DNA from: Clavelina lepadiformis
Taxonomy: Eukaryota > Chordata > Ascidiacea > Aplousobranchia > Clavelinidae
DNA: 64,000 bases
Assembly (NCBI RefSeq): GCF_947623445.1
Contig: NC_135240.1
Span: forward strand, 5,952,001 to 6,016,000
Direction: 5' to 3'
Below, one piece after another: positions 32,754 through 47,886 of the stretch. Each line of letters opens with the position of its first letter. The stretch's first letter is position 1. Under the pieces are notes generated by a model. The model was not told where the DNA came from, made no database searches, and saw only the letters and a list, made by a program, of their open reading frames with translations. The translations under genes were made by a program, and so were the position numbers.

Positions 32754-35700
32754 ATGAGCGCTAGTGCCTTGGAAAATGCAGTCAGCAACGGTGTGGAGAA
32801 AAAAGAAAAAATTGGAAGTGAGTATTTTGTATTTTAAACAACACATAAAACCAGTTAAACAACGACTGAAAAAACAAATCAAAATATTTTTGTTTACACC
32901 GTAATCATCGTATTTTCTTCATCTTGTCATCTTGTTATCTTGTCATCATCTTGTCCTCGTCTTCATCATCATCCTTGTTATTGCAGGTGGCACTGAACTT
33001 CCGGAGTACTACATCGAGGACAAAGAAAAAGAAGATCTGGAGAAAAATGAGAAAAAAAAGCAAAAAAATAAAAAAAAAGATGATGACGTATGGGGGATCA
33101 ACTACGACGAGGATGACGGTAAAAAAATTCTTTGACAACTTTTGTGTTTTGAATTGTGGCAAATTTCAATAAATCTGTTGTCTTTAACATTTGGGTATTT
33201 CCTTCTCGCCACATTTTGCGTACATAGATGCTCGTAGCTAAACAAAACACCTCCTTTCAGATCAATACGAATCGTGGAATGAGTTGTCAACAAAGAACAA
33301 GGTGAAGACAGCCACGATAAACACGATAAAGATCTGCCTGGCTCTCTGTTGCCTTTATCTTTTCATCTGCTCGATCAGCATGCTTGGTGACGCCTTTCAA
33401 ATTCTAGGTAAAACTTACAAGTGTACAAAATAAACGATTTAATAGCACACAGTATCAACGCCCTTTTAACTGTAGTAACTTTAATTATACAAAATCATGA
33501 TTGTTAAGATAAGCCGTAGCCAGCGATCCATCTCATGTTCCAAATTCCATTTCTCAGCACGAGCAACCGCCTCAAAGCCATATGCTTTGCCCGTGATAGT
33601 TTTTTCTATAATATAACTTGGTACGCAGACTGAAGTACTTAGCAAACAAGACAAATTGATCGTTAATATTTGCGCCGGTCGTAGGGCTTAAGGTTACTTC
33701 AACAAGCCCAGGTTTTGATGCATTTCTCACATGCTAATCTTTCATTCAGCCGGCAAAAGTGCGGGGGCGATATTCGCCAACGACAGTTTCCTCTCAAACC
33801 CAATCACTGGTTTCATCATCGGGATCTTGGTCACCGTGCTCGTTCAAAGCTCCTCCACCTCTACTTCAATCATCATCACCATGGTTGCCGCCAAAAGTAT
33901 ATATTATTACGTCACTGTAACGTCACTATAATGTTTTTAGATTTGTTTCATGTTTGCTTTTTCTTTTAAGTCCTCTCGGTACAGCAAGCGATCTACATTA
34001 TCATGGGAGCCAACATAGGCACTTCAGTGACCAACACCATCGTAGCACTTTCCCAGTCAATGGACAAAGAACAATTTCGAAAGTGAGTTTTTTCGAATTT
34101 TTACTTTTTGCGTTTGCTAATGCGCGCATACATTAAACAAACAAATAAACACATACACGCACGCGCGGGCAACAAAAACAGAACTTGTCCTTTATGTCAT
34201 TTTACACATGTGCATCATAATTTCATCATACTTTAGAGCTTTCGCCGGTGCGACTGTCCACGACATTTTCAACTATCTCTCGGTGCTCATTTTGCTGCCG
34301 CTAGAGGTCGTATCTGGGTACCTTTACGCACTAACAAAAGCGATCATCGAAGCATTCCACATTCAAGGTGGCGGTGAAGAAGTCGATATACTGAAGGTAA
34401 ATTTTTGCATCCGTTTTGTAAAACTTGATGTTTGCATTTTGTTATCTTCTATCTTTTTTAGTGTTACCATTTGTAAAACAGTACTTGAACAAACACCTGT
34501 CCATTTCTAGGCAATCACAGAACCGCTCACAAAAGGAATAGCGCAAGTGAACAAAACTGTCATCACTCTGGTCGCTCAAAATGTGTATCTGGAGCCAGAA
34601 TCCAGCATGATTAAGGTTTGTGACGAAATAAATGTACAGTTGTGTCGATATAAAGCGAAGACCCTGTGACTTTGCCATTGATGGAATTCATTGGTCCATT
34701 TAGCTAAATGTTACCACTATAGCCAGGCTTATATATCAAACAACAAGTCTATTATGCGGACAAAATTTATTCTCATATTTACTCGTTTAAAAAAGTCGTT
34801 TTTCTCGTAATAAGTTACTTATGAATTAAATCGTATTCGTACAGATATGGTGTGAACAAACAACGGGATTCATCAATCGCACTGAACTTGTAAACGGAAC
34901 GGCCGAGCCAAGCACCGACATGACAACCGGCGACACCTTGATGCAGTACAACGACACTCACCTCGTTGAAGTGAAAGTTGGCGTTCGAAAATGTGAGCTT
35001 TTGCAAATTTAGTGCAAGCGTTTAGGACAATTGGATGTTGAAAGTAAAAGCATACAATTGCGCGCAAATGCTGATAAGTAAATCAAACGACAAAAAGTGT
35101 TCGGGTCAGTAATTCGTTTGTTTTGTTTACAGGTAAATCGCCCGACGATTTTCTGTTTGCCAACACCGGACTTTCAGATGTCGAAGCCGGCGTAATTCTT
35201 TTATTTTTCTCGTTGATCTTACTGTCAAGTTGCTTGATTCTAATGGTTAAGCTTCTTAACTCTCTGCTTCGCGGAAGTGTGTCTCGTATCATCAAGAAAG
35301 TGATCAACACCAACTTTAGATACCCATTCGGCTGGGTCACAGGTAATTCACGATTTAAGTGTAAATGCATTCAACTTTTGGATGTGACAACATCTGTTCA
35401 TGTTAGTGACCGTTTTTCTTCAACAAAGTGTTTTTTTTCATGTATAGGTTATCTTGCTATCATTGTGGGCGCTGGACTTACCTTCGTCGTGCAGAGTAGT
35501 TCGGTCTTCACTTCAACTATGACTCCACTCGTCGGAATCGGGGTGATCAGCTTGAAAAGAATGTACCCACTCACCCTGGGGTCAAATATCGGTACCACCA
35601 CGACTAGTATTCTAGCCGCTTTAGCCGGGGAAAATCTCGAATTAACCCTGCAGCTCGCCCTGGTCCACCTGTTCTTCAACGTGTCCGGTATTGTAATATG

Positions 35701-36175
35701 GTACCCCATCCCTTTCATGAGGCACATCCCGCTTCGAGCTGCTAAGACACTGGGGAACACGACGGCGAAGTACCGCTGGTTTGCGGTCCTCTACCTCATC
35801 TCCCTCTTCTTTATTTTCCCTGCCGCTCTTCTTGGGCTTTCTATCGCTGACTTCTGGGCTCTCATGTCTGTCATCATAGTCGTTGTAGTCACCGTGGCGT
35901 TTATCATCGTCGTTAATGTCATGCGGACCAGACGTCCGCAATGGCTCCCGGAAGTACTCCGGACCTGGCTCTGGCTTCCGGTATGGCTCCGCTCCCTGGA
36001 GCCATACGACAAGGTCATGAGCAGGTATCTTCTCTGCTGCTGCAGAAATGTAGCGAACACAGATAACTTATCGGACACAGAACTCACATCAGAACATTCG
36101 AGCTCTGATGGAGCTCTCTCTGACGGTCACGATAACTTGGGGTACGTGGACGAAGTCACGGCCACAAAACTTTGA
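32754..36175 (+). CDS. SLC34-type sodium-dependent phosphate cotransporter 1
   Basis: Likely imports inorganic phosphate with sodium at the cell surface. Ten exons: 32754-32817, 32987-33118, 33261-33407, 33750-33896, 33971-34082, 34237-34396, 34511-34615, 34845-34992, 35133-35342, 35448-36175. They join in frame to 650 residues (phases 1,1,1,1,2,0,0,1,1). The two inverted-repeat QSSS motifs of the family are at 147-150 ([10 protein letters not shown]) and 424-427 ([10 protein letters not shown]), and GSNIGTTTT follows the second. The block FAGATVHD (203-210) has Ala, Ala and Asp at the positions that in mammalian NaPi-IIa/b support electrogenic transport; the electroneutral IIc has Ser, Ser and Gly there. 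The large extracellular loop holds sequons (NRT, NGT, NDT) and cysteines. The N-terminus is acidic/lysine-rich and hydrophilic. The tail has CCC and ends TKL, a type I PDZ ligand like the TRL of NaPi-IIa. Functional details are by family analogy. Confidence 0.93.
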
Positions 36176-36541
36176 AGGAACTTGCACCGCCCGGTGACGG
36201 ATGTTTGCAAAACATACCACAGCTTAATGTAGAGACGTGGCAGGTCACGGTGTTGCTTATACAGCCGCAAGAGCAGGTTTAAGTGCATGTACAACAGGGT
36301 TTGATTCTTGTTGTCGTTGATAATTTTCTTCAGTTCACAAAATGTTCCTTGTTTTCAGCTTTCATATAAAGAACGCGTAACGGAGTCTCTTTACCTTTCT
36401 AGCATCGCTTTCTGTCGACAATCGTGTAATACTTTGCAATGGTTTCAAGTTTAAATCAACTGGTTTATTTCCCTGTGTTTTCCAGCGTCTGTGCATTTTC
36501 TATACATCAAAATTAATTGTTTTTCTAATCCTATTTTTTAT

Positions 36542-36547
36542 AATAAA
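36542..36547 (+). promoter_or_regulatory. Poly(A) signal AATAAA after SLC34 gene 1
   Basis: Canonical AATAAA 367 bp past the stop codon and upstream of the first hAT element. Use is inferred. Confidence 0.4.
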
Positions 36548-36777
36548 CGCACTTACTACAAACATTTTATGTGTGCACCATGCGGAATTGCTTTGTCAAT
36601 TTTATCGGCACTAAGAAGCGCTATGAGATCATTAACGCAACGTATGGTACGGGATAATGCTTGGTTATACATTTACAAAAAGAAAAAGTTTGCATTAAAG
36701 TTATGCTCTGTATGTGACATAATCTGTGTTGTAGGGGCGCTGTCTATTTTTCAAATACGCGTGTTTTTGCTCTACGG

Positions 36778-37259
36778 CAGGGGTGGGCACTGGGCAAACT
36801 ACGGCCAGCGGGCCGCATGCGGTCCGCCGGCACTTGCAGAAACTCCTACTCATCACTTATTGTTTTAATTAAACAAGTTACATGACAAAATATTATTCCC
36901 TTTACGAGTGTGTATTTCTCTTCACTTTCAGTGCGTAAACACACACACGTCAGTCGCGCATGTATTGCAACATGCTTTCAGCAACTAGCCGTACACTTCT
37001 CACGCATTGTTTGATTCAATTGTTTGATCATAAAATATAAATACGGTAGCGGCTACCGTAGGCCTTTGTGATGATGACTGCATAGCTTTAAACGTAACTG
37101 AGTGTGAAATGCAAAAATTGTGTTTAAATATTTTAATATGAATATGTGTTTATTTACACACCGGGTAAATTTTCCTACTTTGTAATGAGAATGTGCGGCC
37201 CCCCGGCTGCAACATTTTTTCAAATGTGGCCCTCAGTACAAAAAGTTTGCCCACCCCTG
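36778..37259. mobile_element. Non-autonomous hAT element, 482 bp
   Basis: The left end reads CAGGGGTGGGCACTGGGCA and the right end is the complement of CAGGGGTGGGCAAACT. Both are flanked by an exact 8-bp duplication CTCTACGG at 36770-36777 and 37260-37267. CG-rich subterminal runs (GGGCCGCATGCGG near the left, GGCCCTCAG near the right) match a widespread hAT terminus type. No transposase is present. Confidence 0.92.
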
Positions 37260-37457
37260 CTCTACGGTATATGGCAGGATATTTTACCAAAGTGGGAAAG
37301 GATGCATTTCTTTTTTTCTATATAAAAATCCATTTTCTGGTTTTACAAGTTAAAAAAATGCTAATTACAGAAAAAAGATGTTGATATATTTGGCTGACAT
37401 ATTAAAACGTGTTAGTCATACGGCGGCTGTTTTTCTCTGAAAGAAGCGGCTCAGTAA

Positions 37458-38901
37458 CAAGGCTGCCACTCGTAGGGATTTTACCCTACGGTAGGGTTTT
37501 TTGGCCCCTTGTAGGGTGTAGGGTGACCCTACGGGTTTTTCACTTTTATTCATAGATTTCCTTTTGTAAATAAAAATAAAAATAAATTCAAATAATAAAT
37601 TTACTGAATAATGACAAAAACATAGTCTAAGCCAGGGGTGGCCAAACTGCGGCTCTCGAGCCGCATGCGGCTCTTTAATGAATTAGCATTGTTGAATTAG
37701 ACATGCATTTTCCCGGTCTAGACGAGTTGTTTGATCAGATTATGAAACAATGCGTTCTATCTCATGTAGTAACAATGGACTCATTGTTGTAACAATGGAC
37801 ACTTTAGTTAAGTAAATTGTCAGATTGAAGCTGTACGTCAGGGCTGACCTAGTTTTAAGTCTTGGTTATGGTTATACTAATAATTGTAAATTGCAAAGAG
37901 TTGGAGAAGCCCAGCAGGTGGAGACTGCAGAGTGAGACTGTGAGACAGCAGATGAGCAGAATCAGCAGATTGAACAGACAGGATTACAGGAATCAAGTGA
38001 TCTTGTTTTGATCAAGTCAAGTGATCTTGAATACGATACTTTTATCATTAAATTACAATAATTCTGGTTGTTGACAAGTTGACAACGGTAATGCCCAAAG
38101 AGGTGAGATCCAAAAATTCTAGGTTTCGATCGCAAAGCTACTGAAAAGAATGGGAAAAGGAAAACTGGGCACAAGGATGGTTAAAAGTTTCGTCTCAGGG
38201 AGCATCAAAAGCATTTTGTCAATTTTGTGACAAGAACATTCTTGCTGGGAAATCAGAACTAATGAGGCATGCAAAAACTGCTCAACATTGTCAAAATGCT
38301 GCACAAGTTCTTGGAAGCACATCGATGGAGCAATATGTCACAAGTAGTCAAGGCTGCATCAAAGCTGAATTAAATACTGTGGCCTTAATTGCAAGACGCA
38401 ATATTTCTTTCAATTTCATGTCATACATGGTACCAACCCTGAAGCATATTGCTAGTGATTCCAAAGCAATAAAAGATATGACCTCTGGTCGGACAAAAAC
38501 AACATATCTACTAACAGAATGTCTAGCTGTTGATGCTCATGAAAGGTTAATTCAAGAGCTACAAGAAGCTAAAGGCTTTTCAATTCTCTGTGATAAAACA
38601 TCAGATATATCAATGAATAAAATCTTTTGTATAAACGTCCGCTACTTATACAATGGATCACCAAGAACACAGTTATACCAACTCATTAGGCTAAAAAGGG
38701 AAACACAATTAGTGGAAACACAAACGTCAGTAAATGTTGAACTACTTTAGTTCTGGTGCTTTTGAACTGAAACTAAAGTAGTTATAAAGTGCCATAAAAC
38801 TGCCAAAATTTCTTTTTTTTTTGTTCAAACTGCGTAGGGAGATGTAGGGTTTTTTTAGGTGTGCTGGTAGGGTTAATTTCTTTTTTTGAGTGGCAACACT
38901 G
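37458..38901 (+). mobile_element. hAT-type DNA transposon, 1444 bp, with transposase remnant
   Basis: Terminal repeats CAAGGCTGCCACTC (37458-37471) and the complement of CAGTGTTGCCACTC (38888-38901) are flanked by an exact 8-bp target duplication CTCAGTAA at 37450-37457 and 38902-38909. Several TAGGG-containing subterminal motifs occur inside both ends. The interior holds a plus-strand transposase fragment (38091-38750). A second hAT-type terminus, CAGGGGTGGCCAAACT, starts at 37633 without a matching right end, so the element may be a composite or contain a truncated insertion. It lies 190 bp from the 482-bp element. Confidence 0.88.
38091..38750 (+). pseudogene. hAT transposase fragment with BED-type zinc finger
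   Basis: From an ATG at 38091 the frame reads on with one internal TGA (codon 18) to a stop at 38750, about 200 residues beyond it. It shows a BED-like finger CQFCDKN..GKSELMRHAKTAQH, typical of the N-terminus of many hAT transposases. A segment reading ILCDKTSDISMNK follows, the region of the first catalytic aspartate. The C-terminal dimerisation domain of the family is absent, so the protein is incomplete as well as interrupted. Just after the stop a 13-bp inverted repeat AACTACTTTAGTT could form a hairpin. Confidence 0.75.
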
Positions 38902-38909
38902 CTCAGTAA

Positions 38910-41900
38910 GGTTTGTATTGTTCAGAGCGAGAGTAGTGGAAAAAACAAAACAATTACGCCCTTTTAAGAGCAGAGCGCTGTTTGTTACGACTACACATGC
39001 AGACATTGGACAACAATAGAGCAAAAACAATAGAAAACGTAATGATAACCTGGAGTCCTAGACGTTTCAGTTAGTGCCATGACTCTTATTGATACTGTGA
39101 ACCCAACAATTTGCATTCACTTCTTCTATTGTTTTGGCTCTATATATTGTTCGTTTGTCGGATTTATTTCGTCTTTATCTATTCTCGAAATACTTGACTG
39201 ACATCATCTAAACGTCTTTAACCACAAACAAACACAAATAGATGACGTCATTTTTAGTGGTTGTTGTTGCCTTAGGTGGTGTGTTTTTGAACGCAGTGAA
39301 AGAATGTTAGGATTCGAGATTATATAATGTCTCTACAGCTTCTTTCCAAGCCAGTTTGCTTGTACGTTTGTCGACTGTAAAAAATGGAAACGAAGGTTTC
39401 TTACATGAAGGCAGCAGGTTGATCGTTTTGCAGTTGCTTGTAAGATTTTTTGTGGGGAATATGAACTGAATATTCGGAGAAATAAAAGTTATAAGAAAAC
39501 GATGACGCTTAACAGCTAAAGAATAAATAAAAGTGTGTTTATAAGAAATTGCGCTGTGCACACAGACAAGTTCTGTAACCGGGGCTCAAGCAATGAGGAA
39601 ACATCGCCGATTTTTATAATTTATTGTGGCAATGTAGAAAGGCGATTGGTTTTGTAATCTCAAAGTAAATTCGGATTTAAGACGTTGATTCAACTGCTGT
39701 ACTTTTCCGCCCAATCTTAGAGTACGGGCTATTGCCTGGTTGTATATTTAACGCTGATAAAAGTAATTTGTTGAGCGATTTATAAAAGCTTCAGACAATT
39801 TGGATTGATAAATTTTTTTATTTGGGTAAATGTTTCTGAAACGTTTACGATAATCCCTTTAGAGAACTGGTGTGGTATTGCACTGTTACTCAGGAGGAGG
39901 AGCCACTAGCAATTTGTGTGACGTAATTCTTACGTTTTTCTATCTAAGATTAGGTTGACCCGTCATTCTATATGCAACACCTTAAATAGTTTAATAACTT
40001 CACCCAGTCCGAGGATCGAATGCTGCATAGTATTTGGAATTTCGATACCAACGCGTAAAATTACCAAATTGATGAGTTTCCAGGTTTTTGTTAAAAACTA
40101 GATTATGTTGTAGTTGCTTCGACGCAAAGGAAACTGCTGGATTTGGATTTCATAAAACTCTGATGTAAACAAAAGTGATTAACCTGACCGTACAGTTTTA
40201 TTTGGCCTTGAATTTGTTAGAGTTGTCTGTTCTTAATAATCTATAAGAAGAGATATATTTATCAAAAAAGGGAGAAAAAATGTCACAGCTTGTGACCGTT
40301 TTTGGGTCAGTTGTCTCGTAAACTACGTCAGCAGTGAATGACGTCAAACTCTCCATTTGGGACTGGGGTGGTGGCAGGTGTCGTCTTCCACTTGTCTTAG
40401 TCATTTCAAATTACAGAGTAAAAAATATTTTTCTTAAAATCGGGAAAATTACTTTTAGGATTATAGAAACTAACCGGTCAAACGTCTGTGTTTACAATAA
40501 CCACGTATAGAACACTTCTTTATGTGCAAAGATCCCGTCCTATGATTAATTATTACTAGTGACAAATCATCATCCAATGCACTGATTAGAGCAATGTTTG
40601 ATAAGTTTCCTTTGTTCTATCCTTGCAATTTTGTTTGTGTTGATCTGCAGGGGCTGTGACCTTCACGTTTCTTTGGCTGATTAACAGCCAAGGAGCTTGT
40701 GGTAATTTTGAATGGTCAACGTCATGTAACTTCGGCTGCTCCGGTCCAGGCTGCAGCATGATCAGGGCATGTTACCTGCGTGCCTGGTATTAGTGACAAT
40801 TATCGCTTTTTACCTGACTTTTGACTCTTTGGTGAATCAGTCGACAAAACGAAAACGTTTTTACAATTCTATGGTCCATGCTTTACACGCTTGATTGATT
40901 TTCCCAACACGACCATCATTCTACTTAATAAGCGTTTTCCAATTGGTATTTCAGGATATTTTACGACAAGTAAATGTAGTTTTTAAACACCTCATTCTTA
41001 ACTCGTATTGGTCTGAATATAACAAGACCTTTTAAGGTGCCGGTACTTTTATTATGTCGTGCTTCAGAAACTGTCGTTTACCGGCCTGAGGCGATCATTT
41101 TTACCAAATGTCTATATGTGTGACTTGTTGCGGTTTGTCATACTTTGACTCTAATCACCATTAAAATGGAAATTCCCTGCGTGAGTTTGTCGAATAAAGT
41201 TCCTAGAAAGCTTGTCTTCTGAAATAGAAGTTTTTTTGACGTGGCTAATTCATTTTCTGTGTCACACTTGTTTTAGTAACTCAGGCGTTTCTCAGGCGGT
41301 TAAGTATTATATAGCTAGAGTAGATTGACTTACAAAAGAAAAACGACATACATAGGTCTGTGTGTATAAAATTAGGTTATATGACTCTTTAAAGTCTCTC
41401 TTTATTAATTTGAAATCCCAAGATCCTTCCAAAGTATATCAAGTACATTTTTATTAACACTTCAGATAAGCGATTGATCAATCTTTAAAATCCCAGAATG
41501 TCCTGAGAAAAACTTGGTCTATGTATTACTTTGTTTCCTAGGTTTTTCGCTATCTTTGGCTAAACAATTGCTTAAGCTTGGCAGATCAGTTAAATTAAAG
41601 CAGATCTTTAAGTTTTTCGTGAGAATGAGGTATGTGTGGTCAGGCTATTGTACTGAGGTTAATAACTCATATAAGTTGGTTTTTTGTTAATGAAGGATTA
41701 GTGTAAAACTTGAATCAACCTTACTAAGGAACCAAAATGTAGTTAGGTTAAAAATCAACAATAAATCACTTAAATTGACAAAAAAATTTTGCAATCAGCA
41801 GCACGGCACGTAGCAATCGTTTGAAGGTACAAAGTTTTGACCGCAAGAGAAACCAGTTTTGTTTTGCCCAGGCCCCAGGGAGTGGCGATTTAAATGTAAA

Positions 41901-42683
41901 ACGGCGCAAAAAATCGTAGAGATAGCGATGAGCTCGAAATCGCAACCGCGAGTACATTCGTGCTTGGTGATGAAAACCGCTCCTCTTTTATGGCAAGATA
42001 CGTTGGTTGTGGTTAACGTGCCAATTTTATACCAAGAGCTTATAGAAGTTTCGGAAATTTATTGTCGCTTCCTAGAAGTGGGCGAAGGTCTTTGTGTCGT
42101 GACGTAAACGTCGCTTATTTTCCTTTGTACGTTTTCATTGATTGTTAAGCCAACTTTGGGTAGATCGTGTAAATTTTATTCAGAAAGGCAACTTTTTATA
42201 CTTGACAACGTAAGGAGAATCACAGTGAATTTATGGCAGATCAAGATCTATATGTTGCAGAGCAGGAACGCAATCAGATTTTCCCACTAAGTTTAGCATT
42301 TTTACGCGAAAGTTGTTGACCAAATTCTATTTATGTTAGGCCATTTCATTTTAATTAATCATCTTGTATAAAGTTAAGGATGTTATAAGCTTAAACGATT
42401 TTGTTGTATAAATTGCAATTGTCGATTTAATTGTATAAATGAACCTCCGCAACCTATAATTGACTGGTTTTCTAATTAACCTAAAAGCATTGTAATAATT
42501 TTTACTGCGATCAAAGAGTGGAAAGTTTTTTGAATGAACGTTATATACATAGTATAACCTACAACAATTTGTTAAGCTGTATTTAAATTTGAAATTTTAC
42601 GCCTTAGGCAAGCTTCTGATACGGTATTTCCGTCAAATGCTCTGTGTAAAGCGTTAGACGTCGAATCAAACCCGAAAACTGCA
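38910..42683. other. Intergenic, mostly featureless
   Basis: No gene supported. One cysteine-rich short open exon candidate lies at 40651-40793. A 68-codon minus-strand frame with ATG lies at 40198-40404, its stop overlapping an AATAAA on that strand. Neither has a recognisable domain. The 5' flank of the second SLC34 gene lies at the end. Confidence 0.4.
40651..40793 (+). other. Candidate cysteine-rich terminal exon (speculative)
   Basis: After an acceptor-like TTGATCTGCAG, an open phase-1 exon reads AVTFTFLWLINSQGA then CGNFEWSTSC, followed by CNFGCSGPGC spacing and a stop. This gives five cysteines as C-x8-C-x3-C-x4-C-x5-C behind a hydrophobic run that could be the end of a signal peptide. 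No start exon was found upstream, so this may be chance. It is recorded because small secreted cysteine-rich peptides are easily missed. Confidence 0.2.
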
Positions 42684-46603
<3,920 letters not shown>

Positions 46604-47886
46604 CTGCAACAAATGTTGAAGAAAAAATCTGCATTCGGTTACAGCAGTTAAGGCTGTAGTGAAGGATATATTGCATTAAGCTGTAGCCTGCAACTGATTT
46701 CGATGACTAACACGTAGCCTACCTATGCGAGTCGTGCCGTGTTAATGATAAAACTACCTTGTGAAGCCTGTCATGCGTGTCATAGAACTTACTGTACAGT
46801 AAATGTGCCTGCCTTGTGTGCCACAAAACTTTAAAGCACCCACCTCTGTGCCATAGAAGCCTTCTGATGCAGTATTCTCAAGCGTGATACATTATCATAT
46901 ATTGAAGGTTGGATGTTCTTTCCTGACAGCGGCAAACGATTTGACTAATTCTTTGGAAAGAAGCCTTAGGAAGATCATCAACTTGGCATGGTGATACCTA
47001 TTCTCTTGTTTATTGTCACTCGCTGCACTTTGTCATCTATGCTTTACTTTGAATCAATTTTATGATTTAGTCCTAATGACAATTTTTGTGACAATCTGCT
47101 TCCATTTGGATTGCATGTAGCTTAAAGCTCAGATGGGTTGATTTATAGTTAAGTAGGTTTTTCCTCACTTTACCTTTTAACGAAGAAGTTACCAATGCAA
47201 TTGCGATTACAACAACAATATAAGGCAGGTACCTTTATGATAAAACATTTCCTAACACCGGAAGAGTTTTTGAAGTCAATTAATTCGGTCATCTACAGAA
47301 ATGTGGAATAAAGCTAATGAGTTTAAACAAATGTTTTATTATGCCTTTATTGTTGTAATTGCAGCTGTATGATGGTACTGTAGGCAATTTCAAATCTACT
47401 TTGTAACGTGCTGCACGTTGAGATGTGATATATATGTAATGAATTTTCTGTCTGATTGTTGCAAAAGCTTTATTTTTTATTTCTATGTTTTTATGCTTTA
47501 ATGCAAATCTTAACACAGTTATTGTAAAAAAAATTGAGTTTGTAAAGAAAATTTGTGGTGCTGAGCGGATGAGAGTAGTAGATATTTCCTACATTGTCTT
47601 TCACTAAGGCTACAAGTTACCAATCTTTTAGCAATTACTTGGACCGCTGGTACGTGAAAGTAAATGATAGTGAGGCGAACAAGGGCCTTGACCCCTCTCA
47701 TGAACCCAATTTAGGGGGCCAAAGGCGTTTTTACATCTTCAATTGTTTTTGTTCTTCGTAAATCAGGTAAAAATGCCTCAGAGTTAAACAGTTAATCACA
47801 GAATTTCCCAGTACCCGTTACATGTAGACACATAATTTTACTACAGCTGCTAGCTTGGAGATACTCGTGTCTGTCAGGGCTGTCTT
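46604..47886. other. Tail-to-tail interval between SLC34 genes 2 and 3
   Basis: Holds the 3' ends of two convergent genes. AATAAA at 47307-47312 (plus) could serve gene 2, and TTTATT at 47469-47474 (AATAAA on minus) could serve gene 3, so the 3' untranslated regions may overlap. No other feature seen. Confidence 0.45.
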
